This document shows positions 15,506-24,044 of a DNA stretch of 57,314 nucleotides, piece after piece. Position 1 is the stretch's first letter. The number at the start of each line of letters is the position of its first letter. The stretch lies in assembly GCF_900115005.1 (NCBI RefSeq), contig NZ_FOUY01000038.1, forward strand, positions 1 through 57,314. The letters are read 5' to 3'. The DNA comes from Pseudonocardia ammonioxydans. GTDB lineage: Bacteria; Actinomycetota; Actinomycetes; Mycobacteriales; Pseudonocardiaceae. The translations under genes were made by a program, and so were the position numbers. Below the pieces are notes generated by a model. It was not told the origin of the DNA and made no database searches. It worked only from the letters and a program-made list of their open reading frames with translations.

Positions 15506-16591
15506 ATGAGTGACAGCACTCCCCGCCACGAGGTCGCGCACCTCGCCCGGACCGAGCTGTACACCCCCGACCCCGACGGAACGCTGTGGTTCTTCACCCA
15601 GCTCCTGGGCATGTACGAGACCCACCGCGCGGGCCAGTCGGTCTACCTGCGGGCCTACGAGGACCCGTACCAGTGGAGCATCAAGATCACCGAGGCGCCG
15701 CACGCCGGCCTCTGCCGCGCCGGGCTGCGCACGACGTCGCCGGAAGCGCTCGAGCGCCGCGCGAAGGCGCTGAAGGACGACAACGTCGATGTCCGCTGGA
15801 CCGAGGACGAATTCGGCTACGGCAAGACGCTGCAGTTCCAGACGCCGGACGGGCACCATTTCTCCCTGCTGTGGGAGGCCGAGAAGTACCAGGCCCCGCC
15901 GGAGCTGCAGAGCAAGATCCTCACCCGGCCGTCGAAGCGTCCGCTCCGAGGCCTTCCGGTGAAGCGCATCGACCACATCAACCTGATGGCCAGCGACGTG
16001 ACCCCGGTCAAGGAGTCCTTCGAGCGGCACCTGGGCTTCACCACGACCGAGCGGGTGGTCGACGGGCAGGTCGAGATCGGTGCCTGGATGAGCTCCAACA
16101 TCCTCGGCCACGAGGTCGCCTGCATGCGCGACATGTTGGGCGAGCGCGGACGCTTCCACCACGTCGCCATGTACTACGGCATCCCGCAGCACAACATCGA
16201 CGCGGCCGAGATGTTCCGTGAATACGACATCGAGATCGAGACCGGCCCGGACAAGCACGGCATCACCCAGGGCTCGTTCCTCTACGTCTTCGAACCCGGC
16301 GGCAACCGGATCGAGCTGTTCGGCGACACCGGATACCTGCACCTCGACCCCGACGCCGGCACCCGCACCTGGCAGATGTCCGACATCGACACCGGCCTGG
16401 CCATCGGCGGCGCCAAGCTGCCGTTCGAGACGTACTTCACCTACGGCACGCCGAGCAGGCTCACGCTGGCCGACCACATCGCGCAGTTCGCCGGTGGGCC
16501 GGAGCCGACACCGCAGGCGGTCACTGCCGCCGAGAACATCCCGGACGCGATCGGGAGTTCGGAGCACGCCAGCGGCGTGCCCGCACACTGA
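15506..16591 (+). CDS. Extradiol (catechol 2,3-) dioxygenase
   Basis: 361 residues, slightly longer than classic XylE (about 307). Two vicinal-oxygen-chelate modules are visible. The metal facial triad lies in the C-terminal module: H157 in RIDHINL, H218 or H219 in RFHHVAMYYG, and E270 in GGNRIELFGDTGY. The extra C-terminal tail after about residue 315 is alanine- and proline-rich. It cleaves catechol to 2-hydroxymuconic semialdehyde. ATG 15506 has GAGGAG upstream, and a 226-base space separates it from the SDR gene, so it may have its own promoter. Confidence 0.87.
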   Translation: MSDSTPRHEVAHLARTELYTPDPDGTLWFFTQLLGMYETHRAGQSVYLRAYEDPYQWSIKITEAPHAGLCRAGLRTTSPEALERRAKALKDDNVDVRWTEDEFGYGKTLQFQTPDGHHFSLLWEAEKYQAPPELQSKILTRPSKRPLRGLPVKRIDHINLMASDVTPVKESFERHLGFTTTERVVDGQVEIGAWMSSNILGHEVACMRDMLGERGRFHHVAMYYGIPQHNIDAAEMFREYDIEIETGPDKHGITQGSFLYVFEPGGNRIELFGDTGYLHLDPDAGTRTWQMSDIDTGLAIGGAKLPFETYFTYGTPSRLTLADHIAQFAGGPEPTPQAVTAAENIPDAIGSSEHASGVPAH

Positions 16592-16713
16592 CGCTCCCGG
16601 ATGGTCGGGCCGCCCGCTCGGTGACGGCCACCGGATCGGAACGCTGCTTCCGCAGCCTCGACATCTCGGCCACCGGCGCTACGCTGGACCTCCGTTGGCC
16701 CGAGGAGGTGTCG

Positions 16714-17703
16714 ATGGGGCAGGTTGCGTCACGGACCGGTTCGGTGGCCGTCACCAGTACCACCGTCGACGATGCCCTCCGTGTGGGAACCGACGTCTAC
16801 CATCCGCACCGCCTCCGTCTGCTGGACGAATCCCGCCCGTTCGACATGCGTCTGCGAGCCGTCACCTACGGCCCGGTCACTGTGGGCAAGTTGTCCTACG
16901 CGGGACCTGTCCGGATCGAAACGGACGACATGGAGGTGGCCTACGAGGCCAACGTGCCGCTCGCCGGGGAGCTGGGCTGCGAAGCCGGCACGGAGAGATT
17001 CGTGGCGTCCCCTGACCGGGCAGTGCTGTTCGGTCCGGACGGCCCCACGTCGATGACCGGCTTCGGCCGAGGACGGCCGATCCTCGGGGTGCGGCTCGAC
17101 CGCGTCGCCGTCGAGCACACGTTGGCCGATCTCGCTGGGGCGTCGGAGCCGCTTCGAGCGGCTCCGCTGGTCGACCTCACCACCGGTCGGGGCAGGGAGT
17201 GGTGGCTGGTTCTCCGCTCACTGCTCGACCTGTTGTCCGGCTTCGACGACCGCAGCTCCCTCGTACACAACGAGCTCGTCATGCGCCCACTCACCCAGAG
17301 CCTGCTGACCGGCATGCTCCTGGCCGCCGACCATCCGCTGCTGCCACGACTACTGGAGCCGGCCGAGGTGCACCTGCCCGGGACCGTCCGCCGCGCGCAG
17401 GACATCATGCACGACCGCGCCGCAGAACCGCTGTCGGTGCCCGATGTCGCCCGGGCGACCGGGCTGAGCACGCGTGGGTTGCAGGCCGCGTTCCGTCAGC
17501 ACCTGGGCCTGACGCCGATCGAGTATCTGCGCCGGGTCCGCCTGGAACGGGCTCACGCAGACCTGATCACCGCGGACCCCGCTGTCGCCACCGTCGCCCA
17601 GGTTGCGCATCGCTGGGGTTTCACGCACGTCGGTCGCTTCGCCGCGCACTACCGGGCCCGGTACGGCACGTCCCCGTCAGTGGCCCTGCGGTCGGGGAGC
17701 TGA
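16714..17703 (+). CDS. AraC-family transcriptional regulator (second copy in the cluster)
   Basis: 329 residues. An AraC-binding-like N-terminal domain (about 1-200) is followed by a C-terminal AraC HTH pair: RAAEPLSVPDVARATGLSTRGLQAAFRQHLGLTP, then VATVAQVAHRWGFTHVGRFAAHYRARYGTSP. ATG 16714 is chosen because GAGGAGG ends 5 bases upstream; the longer frame from 16621 lacks such a site. It follows the dioxygenase on the same strand and precedes the second IclR gene, mirroring the AraC-IclR pair at 5.6-7.6 kb. A ring-metabolite-responsive activator is inferred. Confidence 0.82.
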   Translation: MGQVASRTGSVAVTSTTVDDALRVGTDVYHPHRLRLLDESRPFDMRLRAVTYGPVTVGKLSYAGPVRIETDDMEVAYEANVPLAGELGCEAGTERFVASPDRAVLFGPDGPTSMTGFGRGRPILGVRLDRVAVEHTLADLAGASEPLRAAPLVDLTTGRGREWWLVLRSLLDLLSGFDDRSSLVHNELVMRPLTQSLLTGMLLAADHPLLPRLLEPAEVHLPGTVRRAQDIMHDRAAEPLSVPDVARATGLSTRGLQAAFRQHLGLTPIEYLRRVRLERAHADLITADPAVATVAQVAHRWGFTHVGRFAAHYRARYGTSPSVALRSGS

Positions 17704-17877
17704 CCCCGGCGTCGCGGCTTCGCATTCGGGACCACCTGCCTGCGTTCTCCGGCTCGGAACGTTGTGACTGTCGCCATACCGTGGTGCACAGGGCGGAGCA
17801 CCGGTGACGGGCGCTTCGCCCGGTGCGGGCCGGCACACCGATGCCGGCCGCGGCGAGAAGTCGAAAGGCGGATCCGG

Positions 17878-18684
17878 ATGCTGCAGACCGTCCAGAAGAT
17901 CGGGCCCGTGCTCGATCTGTTCACGATCGAGCGGCCCGAGTGGGGCGTCTCGGAGGTGGCCGAGTCGATCGGCGTTCCCCGATCGAGCGCTCACGCACTC
18001 CTGTCCAGCCTGGTCGAGGTCGGCCTGCTGCACTGCCGTTCCCGGGGCCGATACCGGATCGGGTGGCGCATCGTCGAGCTCGGTGAGACGCTGCGCGGCT
18101 CGTACGATCTCCGGGCAGCGGCGGCTCCGGTACTGCAGGACATGGTCGAGCGCTACGGGGAGACGACCCACCTCGCGGTGATGGAACGCAACCGTGTCCT
18201 CTACGTCGACAAGGTCATCGGGACGCACGTGATCAACGTGCTCGGGGCGCGGGTCGGAGCCAGCCTGGACCCGCACTGCAACGCCGTCGGCAAGGTCCTC
18301 CTCGCTCATCGAACCCCGGCGGAGATCGAACGCTTCGTCGACACACCGCTGCGCAGACTCACCCCCTCGACCATCACCGAGCCGCGCGCGCTGGCGAAGG
18401 AGCTGGAAACCGTCCGGCGGGCCGGTTGCGCATTCGACCGTGGCGAGGCCGTCCTCGAGGTCCACTGCGTCGCCGCGCCCGTGCGGGACGACTTGGGCGC
18501 GGTCGTCGGCGCGATCAGCATGACCGTACCGGCGGGTCGGTTCGCGCCTGCACAGAGCGAGTACAAGCGAGCGGTGGTCACTGGGGCGTCGGAGATCTCG
18601 CGACGCATCGCGACAGCGGCCGAACCCCCGCGACTGGCCGTGGTCCGCGACGACCCCTGCGACCGGCTCGCCGCGACCTCCTGA
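17878..18684 (+). CDS. IclR-family transcriptional regulator (copy 2)
   Basis: 268 residues, closely related along its whole length to the IclR protein at 6740: shared LQT(V/I)QKIGP(V/I)LDLFT(I/V)ERPEWGV, GLLHCRSRGRYRIGWR and VHCVAAPVRDDLGAVVGAISMTVP blocks. N-terminal winged HTH, C-terminal effector domain. ATG 17878 has AAAGG about 9 bases upstream. It stands between the meta pathway and the acyl-CoA dehydrogenase/P450 genes, so it could control either. The inverted repeat at 18796-18831 is a candidate site for it. Confidence 0.85.
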   Translation: MLQTVQKIGPVLDLFTIERPEWGVSEVAESIGVPRSSAHALLSSLVEVGLLHCRSRGRYRIGWRIVELGETLRGSYDLRAAAAPVLQDMVERYGETTHLAVMERNRVLYVDKVIGTHVINVLGARVGASLDPHCNAVGKVLLAHRTPAEIERFVDTPLRRLTPSTITEPRALAKELETVRRAGCAFDRGEAVLEVHCVAAPVRDDLGAVVGAISMTVPAGRFAPAQSEYKRAVVTGASEISRRIATAAEPPRLAVVRDDPCDRLAATS

Positions 18685-18795
18685 TCACCTCCGGCACTCC
18701 GTGGCGTTCGGCCAACCGGAACGTCGCGTAGTGACTCGGCGGCTCGGGACAGAAGTTCCGAAGCAGCCTTGCTCATTCGCGGCCTCGGCACGTAC

Positions 18796-18831
18796 CTGCT
18801 CATGAGACGTCGTCCGACGTCCCATGAGCAG
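18796..18831. promoter_or_regulatory. Nested 36-bp inverted repeat upstream of the acyl-CoA dehydrogenase gene
   Basis: Outer arms CTGCTCATG (18796-18804) and CATGAGCAG (18823-18831) enclose inner arms GACGTC (18806-18811) and GACGTC (18816-18821), with one A/C mismatch and a GTCC centre. TGCTCAT recurs upstream at 18770-18776. The repeat ends 18 bases before the GTG of the acyl-CoA dehydrogenase gene, just before its AGGAG. It could be an operator or, in RNA, a hairpin affecting translation or acting as an attenuator. Confidence 0.6.
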
Positions 18832-18849
18832 TGCGTCAGGAGTGAACCA

Positions 18850-20109
18850 GTGACCACAGTCGACGACGAGACCGCCTTCCAGCCGATCTGTTCCGAACCT
18901 CCGCGGATCGCGGACCGGCTCCACCACGACCTGATCGTCCCCGACGAGGTTCGGGACGTCCGGCGCCGTGTGCGGGACACCGCCGGCCGCGTCGTCGCCC
19001 CGGTCGCCCACCGGATTGCCAACGGTGACGAGCGGATCGACGGCTTTCCGCGAGATGTGTTCGAGTCCCTCGCCACCGACGGCCTGTACCGGATCCCCTT
19101 CGGTACCGACGTCGGAGGCGAGGGCCTCGCCCATCCCGCGGCCGCGACCGCGGTCGCCGTCGAGGAACTCGCCTACTACTCCAACAGCGTGGCGGCGATC
19201 TTCGACGTGCACTGCATCCTCGCCGGCAACGCGCTCGCCCAGGGCAGCTCGGCGCAGCGGGACCAGTGGCTGCGTCCCCTCGTGACCGGCGAGCTCATCG
19301 GCTCCTTCGCCACCAGTGAGCCCGGAGCCTCGAGCGACCTGTCACCGGAGGCCGTCCGTACCACCGCGGTTCCGGACGACGACGGATGGGTTCTCGACGG
19401 CCGAAAGCGCTGGATCACGAACTCGGTCGTGGCCGGAGTCGTGATCGTGCTGGCCCGGACCGCGGCCGGACTGACCACCTTCATCGTTCCCACGGACGCG
19501 CAGGGAGTCACGATCGGGACGCCCGACCGCAAACTCGGCAACCGCGGCCAGATCACCGCAGACGTCATCCTCGACCGCGTCCGGCTCGGGCCGGAAGCCG
19601 TGCTCGGCACCGAAGGCGGTGGTCTCAAGATCGCGCTGCAGACCCTCACGTACGGCCGGATCGGTATCGCCGCCGCCGGGGTCGGTCTGGCCCAAGCAGC
19701 GTTCGACCAGATGGCCGCACACCTGGGGACGCGCGAAGCGTTCGGCGGCCCGCTCGCCGCCAAGCAGCATTGGCAGTTCCTGATGGCCGATCGGGCCACG
19801 GAATTGGAGGTCGCGCGCGACCTGTACCTGAAGGCCGCCCTGCGCCTGGACTCCGGCATCCCGTTCCCGGAACCGGAGGCAGCAATGGCGAAACTCTTCG
19901 GAACCCGCCTGTCCGCGGACATCGCCCGCGATGCCGTCCAGGCGTTCGGCGGTCTCGGCTTCACGTCCCGGCGCGGCGCCGACGACGCCCCGGGGCCGGT
20001 GGAGGCCATCTACCGGGACTCCAAGATCGGCGAGATCTACGAGGGCGCCAACGAGGTCCAGAAGTGGGTCATCGCGCGCCAGATCTTCGGACGCGAGATC
20101 ACCGGTTGA
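18850..20109 (+). CDS. Acyl-CoA dehydrogenase family protein
   Basis: 419 residues with the acyl-CoA dehydrogenase order: N-terminal helical domain, the FAD-binding beta segment (GSFATSEPGASSDL; DGRKRWITNSVVAGVVIVLAR), and a C-terminal helical domain ending YRDSKIGEIYEGANEVQKWVIARQIFG, where the Glu of YEGANE is the usual region of the catalytic base. GTG 18850 is preferred because AGGAG lies 7 bases upstream; the longer frame from 18769 runs through the inverted repeat. It precedes a P450 system on the same strand, suggesting joint oxidation of an acyl-CoA or side chain. Substrate unknown. Confidence 0.82.
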   Translation: MTTVDDETAFQPICSEPPRIADRLHHDLIVPDEVRDVRRRVRDTAGRVVAPVAHRIANGDERIDGFPRDVFESLATDGLYRIPFGTDVGGEGLAHPAAATAVAVEELAYYSNSVAAIFDVHCILAGNALAQGSSAQRDQWLRPLVTGELIGSFATSEPGASSDLSPEAVRTTAVPDDDGWVLDGRKRWITNSVVAGVVIVLARTAAGLTTFIVPTDAQGVTIGTPDRKLGNRGQITADVILDRVRLGPEAVLGTEGGGLKIALQTLTYGRIGIAAAGVGLAQAAFDQMAAHLGTREAFGGPLAAKQHWQFLMADRATELEVARDLYLKAALRLDSGIPFPEPEAAMAKLFGTRLSADIARDAVQAFGGLGFTSRRGADDAPGPVEAIYRDSKIGEIYEGANEVQKWVIARQIFGREITG

Positions 20110-20221
20110 GCTGCCCCCTCCGGCGGGCGGTGTCGGAAAGCCCGTACACGACCCAGATCGCGGGCTGTCCGGTTCACCATTCCCGACTCTCGATTGTGAC
20201 CGGCGTCGCGTACTCGGACCC

Positions 20222-20233
20222 TGGTCATGACCA
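20222..20233. promoter_or_regulatory. 12-bp perfect palindrome upstream of the P450 gene
   Basis: TGGTCATGACCA is a perfect dyad within the 241-base gap between the acyl-CoA dehydrogenase and P450 genes, about 118 bases upstream of the P450 start. It could be a regulator site, implying a P450 promoter separate from that of the dehydrogenase. Confidence 0.35.
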
Positions 20234-20350
20234 CGACACGAAGGCGCAGCCGTCCCGGTTGGGCCGGTCTCCCGCACAGGTCGGGTCACCACCGAGCGGA
20301 ACCACGCGGCGGTGGCCCCTCGGACTGACGATCCAGGAGGACTGCACCAG

Positions 20351-21634
20351 ATGAGCACTCTCGAGGAACGCCCGGTCGGCGAGATCGGGGAGAACTTCGA
20401 CCCGCTGAACCCGCACACCGCGCTCGAGTACTACACCCGGGCCCGTAGCGAGCAACCCGTGTTCTACAACCCGCGGCTGAACGTATGGGTCGTGACCAGG
20501 TACGACGACATCAACGAGATCGAGCGCCTGGTCGGTACGCAGAAATTCACGGCGAAGGGCGCACTGAACCTGGTGAAGATGCCGTGCCCGGAAGCACTGG
20601 ACGTCATCGTGAACGCCGGCATCAAGGTCGACAACTCGATCGTCGACGAGGACCCGCCCGAACACACGGTCAAGCGCAAGATCCTTCGTGAGTACCTGCA
20701 CGAGGACACGATCAATCGTTTCGAGCCGCAGATCCGGGATCTCGTCAACCGCAAGCTCGACAGCTTGGTCACACGTGGCGAATGTGACCTGGTCACCGAC
20801 TACGTGTTCGAGATCCCGGCGTGGGTCATCTTCCAGCTGATGAACGTCCCCGAGTCCGACATGGAGCGTATTCGCGAGTACGCCAAGGGCAACGGGAAGT
20901 TCGGCTTCGGCATCCCCACCGACGAGGAGCAGGTCGAGGACGCCAAGGGCATTGCGAAGTACTGGGAGTACGCCCAGTCCCATGTCGACAACCTGATCGC
21001 CAACCCCGGCGACGACATCATGAGTCACTACATCCGGCGCCTGCAGGAAGAGGACGCGAGCCTCTACGACATCCAGGATGCCTACACGGTCATGCTCCAA
21101 CTTCTGTTCGCCGGGCACGAGACCACGACGAACACTTCAGGAAACGCCTTCCGACACCTGCTGGAGAACCGCGACCAGTGGGAGATGATCTGCAATGACC
21201 CCTCCCTGATCCCGCAGGCGATCGACGAGGTCCTCCGCTACGCGACGCCGGTCCCGCACTGGCGGCGCACGACGACCGAAGAGGTGACGATCCAGGGGGT
21301 CACGATTCCGGCCGGCGAGACAGTGATGATCGCGTTGCACTCGGCGAACCACGACGAGGACGTGTTCGACGACCCGAACAAGCTCGACATCTGCCGCAAG
21401 AACGCCCGGCACCACCTGGCTTTCGGCAAGGGCCGGCACCGTTGCCTCGGCGAGGCACTCGCACGGCTGGAGGTTCGTGTGATTCTCGAAGAGCTCGTCC
21501 ATCGCCTCCCCCACATCCAGCTCGTCGAGGGCCAGCCCTGGATCTACGGGGAGAACATCTCCCACCGCGGCGTCGAGAACGTCAAGGTCACCTGGGACCC
21601 CGCCGCGAACCCCGTCCCCGCCGACCGTCCCTGA
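20351..21634 (+). CDS. Cytochrome P450 (class I, actinomycete type)
   Basis: 427 residues. The I-helix motif is LFAGHETTTNTSGNAF, the ExxR-type K-helix lies in DEVLRYATPVPHWRR, and the heme-ligand Cys is in FGKGRHRCLGEALARLE. Soluble, no membrane anchor. A ferredoxin and a ferredoxin reductase follow immediately, giving a self-contained electron-transfer chain. GGAGG is 10 bases upstream of ATG 20351. The substrate cannot be read from sequence; proximity to an acyl-CoA dehydrogenase and a phenol pathway suggests an aromatic or alkyl side-chain compound. Confidence 0.9.
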   Translation: MSTLEERPVGEIGENFDPLNPHTALEYYTRARSEQPVFYNPRLNVWVVTRYDDINEIERLVGTQKFTAKGALNLVKMPCPEALDVIVNAGIKVDNSIVDEDPPEHTVKRKILREYLHEDTINRFEPQIRDLVNRKLDSLVTRGECDLVTDYVFEIPAWVIFQLMNVPESDMERIREYAKGNGKFGFGIPTDEEQVEDAKGIAKYWEYAQSHVDNLIANPGDDIMSHYIRRLQEEDASLYDIQDAYTVMLQLLFAGHETTTNTSGNAFRHLLENRDQWEMICNDPSLIPQAIDEVLRYATPVPHWRRTTTEEVTIQGVTIPAGETVMIALHSANHDEDVFDDPNKLDICRKNARHHLAFGKGRHRCLGEALARLEVRVILEELVHRLPHIQLVEGQPWIYGENISHRGVENVKVTWDPAANPVPADRP

Positions 21635-21678
21635 CGCCCACCGGCAACCAGTCCCACCACGCGACGAGGAGTCATGCC

Positions 21679-21873
21679 ATGAAGGTGCTGCTCGACTACG
21701 ACCTGTGTGAGGGTCACGGCGAGTGCGTCATTGCCGCGCCGGAGGTCTTCGACCTCGACGATGCCGGTGAGAAGGTCGTCCTGCTCCAGGAGGAACCGGA
21801 CGAGGAACTGCGGGAGAAGGTCGTGGAGGCAGTGAAGATCTGCCCGATCGTTGCCCTGCAGCTGGAGGGCTAG
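21679..21873 (+). CDS. Ferredoxin, 3Fe-4S type
   Basis: 64 residues. Cys10, Cys16 and Cys55 with His13 give a C-x2-H-x2-C...C-P pattern, typical of the single-cluster 3Fe-4S ferredoxins that serve bacterial P450s in actinomycetes. It is acidic throughout. It lies 44 bases after the P450 gene and 5 bases before the reductase gene, so the three are one operon. Confidence 0.9.
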   Translation: MKVLLDYDLCEGHGECVIAAPEVFDLDDAGEKVVLLQEEPDEELREKVVEAVKICPIVALQLEG

Positions 21874-21878
21874 AAACC

Positions 21879-23054
21879 ATGCGACGCATCGTGGTCGTCG
21901 GTGCGGGCCTGGCCGGCCTCCGCGCCGCCCAGGAGCTGCGGTCGAGAGGGTTCGACGGTGATCTGAGGATCGTCGGCGACGAGCCGCACATGCCCTATAA
22001 CCGTCCACCGCTGTCCAAGCAGGTGCTGGCCGGGGACATGGAGCCGGAGAACTGCGCGTTCCCGCTCGACGACCTCGATGCGCGCTGGATGCTCGGTACC
22101 CCGGCTGCCGGCCTGAACGTCGGCGGCCGGGTCCTCCGGCTGGCAGACGGGTATGATCTCCCTTACGACGGGCTCGTGATCGCCACCGGACGACGCGCCC
22201 GGGAGTGGCCAGACCGTCCGGACCTCTCCGGATTCCACGTGCTCCGGGGGCTCGACGACGTGATCGCCCTGCGGGCGGCGGTCGTGGACCGCCCACGGGT
22301 CGCCATCGTCGGGGCCGGCTTCGTGGGCTGTGAGGTCGCTGCCACATTGCGCACACGCGGCATCGACGACATCGATCTGATCGACGTCGCACCGCATCCG
22401 ATGCCGGCGCTCGGACACACGATCGGAGAGCGCGCGACGCGGCTGCACGCGGCACGAGGGATCAGGCTGCACATGAACACGTCCGTCGAACGGTTCGAGG
22501 GCACCGAGCGGGTCACAGCGGTGCACCTCGACGAGGGCACCCGGATACCGGCCGATCTCGTCCTCATCGCCCTGGGATCGGCACCGAACACGGAATGGCT
22601 GAGCGGCTCCGGACTCGAACTGTGCGAGGGCAACGTGCTGTGCGATGCGAGGTGCTTCGCCCTCGGGCACAGCGACATCGTCGCAGCCGGTGATGTCGCC
22701 ACGTGGCCCCATCCGCGCGTCGATGGGGCCCCTGTGCGCGTCGAGCACTGGACCAACGCCAGCGACATGGCCCGGCGCGCGGCGCAGAACCTGCTCGCCC
22801 CCGCCTCCGCCGAGGAGTACGCCCCCGTACCCACCTTCTGGTCCGACCAGTACGACGCCGCGATCAAGGCTGTCGGTCTGTGGGGGCGATCGGAAGAGGT
22901 CCGGATCCTCGAAGAGGATCTGGAGACCGGACATCTCATCGCCGAGGGGCACTGCTCCGACGGCCTGATCGGAGCGCTCGTGATCAACCGGAACAAGGAG
23001 TTCATCAAGTACCGGCGTCACCTCGGCGAGCGGTACGGTCCGGTGACGTGCTGA
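21879..23054 (+). CDS. NAD(P)H-dependent ferredoxin reductase (FAD)
   Basis: 391 residues of the putidaredoxin-reductase-like family. FAD-binding GxGxxG is in VVVGAGLAGLRAAQEL, NPYNRPPLSK-like MPYNRPPLSK is the flavin-contact segment, NAD(P)-binding VAIVGAGFVGCEVAATL is central, and SDIVAAGDVATWP closes the FAD site. It passes electrons to the adjacent ferredoxin for the P450. It ends 12 bases before the convergent hydrolase gene with no obvious terminator between. Confidence 0.9.
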   Translation: MRRIVVVGAGLAGLRAAQELRSRGFDGDLRIVGDEPHMPYNRPPLSKQVLAGDMEPENCAFPLDDLDARWMLGTPAAGLNVGGRVLRLADGYDLPYDGLVIATGRRAREWPDRPDLSGFHVLRGLDDVIALRAAVVDRPRVAIVGAGFVGCEVAATLRTRGIDDIDLIDVAPHPMPALGHTIGERATRLHAARGIRLHMNTSVERFEGTERVTAVHLDEGTRIPADLVLIALGSAPNTEWLSGSGLELCEGNVLCDARCFALGHSDIVAAGDVATWPHPRVDGAPVRVEHWTNASDMARRAAQNLLAPASAEEYAPVPTFWSDQYDAAIKAVGLWGRSEEVRILEEDLETGHLIAEGHCSDGLIGALVINRNKEFIKYRRHLGERYGPVTC

Positions 23055-23066
23055 GGACCGCCCGCC

Positions 23067-24044
23067 CTACGGTGCCAAGCGGCGCTCCAGCACCCGGTCG
23101 AGCACGAGCCCGGCGTGGGTCCAGAGCAGTCCCCCACCGGCCTCGGCGATCACCTCCCGCCGCGCCCCCGGGATGCGCGCGGCCAGGATCGCGCCGTGGT
23201 CCGGCGAGTGCCCCGCATCCTCGGCTCCGAACAGAACGGTCACACCGCACCGCACGGCGCTCAGGTCCAGTCCCCACGGCCGCATCGCCAGAAGGGTGTC
23301 CTGGACGTAGGCCGCCCCGTTGTTCGCGAACCCCTCCCGCAGCGCGTCGCGGTAGGTGGCCAGGAATTCCGCCGAGGTGTAGAGGTCGCGGTCCCGCTCG
23401 CCGGCGCCGGCGAGCACCATCTGTTCCATGGCCTCGGGGGTGAACGACCCGAGCACCGCGCGGGCCTGCTCGGGCGCGTGCAGCGCCAGGTCGGCCAGGG
23501 CCCCGGCCTCGCGCGGCAGCAGCGGACGGATGCCGGGGTGGGCGACCTCGTCCGCCGGTGAGACGAGGGTGAGACTCGAGACCCAGCCGTCCAGAGCCGC
23601 CGCCAGGCCGAACACCGCCCCTTGCGAGTTCGCGACGACCGGCACCGCATCCATCCCGGCACCGAGCACCCCGCAGACGACATCGCGGTAGTCGGCTGCC
23701 GTGGACCCGACGGTGCGCTCCGGATCGAACGACGACCCGCCCATGCCCGGGCGGTCCATGGTCAACAGCCGCACCCCCGTCGCTGCGAGGTGCTCCCGGC
23801 CGAAGCTCATGCTCCTGCCGGTCGCGGCCCCGGCGACGAAGAGCACCGGCGTCCCGTCGACCGGGCCGAAGCTCGCCCCGGTCAGCACCCGCCCCGTCCG
23901 GGACCGGACGCGCAGCTCCTGCCCTCCCCCGGCGACCATTCCCGGACGGTAGCCACCCGCCGGCCGGTTCTCGATCGGGTTCTCGACCAAGTTCTCGTCG
24001 ACGGGCCCGACGGGCGGGACGGGCGGGTCGTGCCCCGGGCTCAC
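23067..24044 (-). CDS. Alpha/beta hydrolase
   Basis: About 290-325 residues with an alpha/beta-hydrolase fold: oxyanion region PVLFVAGAATGRS, DRPGMGGSS, nucleophile elbow VVANSQGAVFGLAAA (Ser in N-S-Q-G), acid region VLFGAEDAGHSPDHG and a late His. The stop of the upstream glycosyltransferase overlaps GTG 24044 (GTGA), suggesting coupled translation, but the first 35 residues are proline-rich and poorly conserved. ATG 23939 is an alternative start without a good ribosome site. Not recognisable as a meta-pathway semialdehyde hydrolase. Substrate unknown. Confidence 0.72.
   Translation of the reverse strand: MSPGHDPPVPPVGPVDENLVENPIENRPAGGYRPGMVAGGGQELRVRSRTGRVLTGASFGPVDGTPVLFVAGAATGRSMSFGREHLAATGVRLLTMDRPGMGGSSFDPERTVGSTAADYRDVVCGVLGAGMDAVPVVANSQGAVFGLAAALDGWVSSLTLVSPADEVAHPGIRPLLPREAGALADLALHAPEQARAVLGSFTPEAMEQMVLAGAGERDRDLYTSAEFLATYRDALREGFANNGAAYVQDTLLAMRPWGLDLSAVRCGVTVLFGAEDAGHSPDHGAILAARIPGARREVIAEAGGGLLWTHAGLVLDRVLERRLAP

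Noticed and set aside
23067..24044. The alpha/beta hydrolase considered as the missing 2-hydroxymuconic semialdehyde hydrolase (DmpD/XylF)
   Set aside because: It is coupled to a glycosyltransferase, on the other side of the P450 operon, and its nucleophile elbow region and flanks do not look like the ring-fission-product hydrolases.
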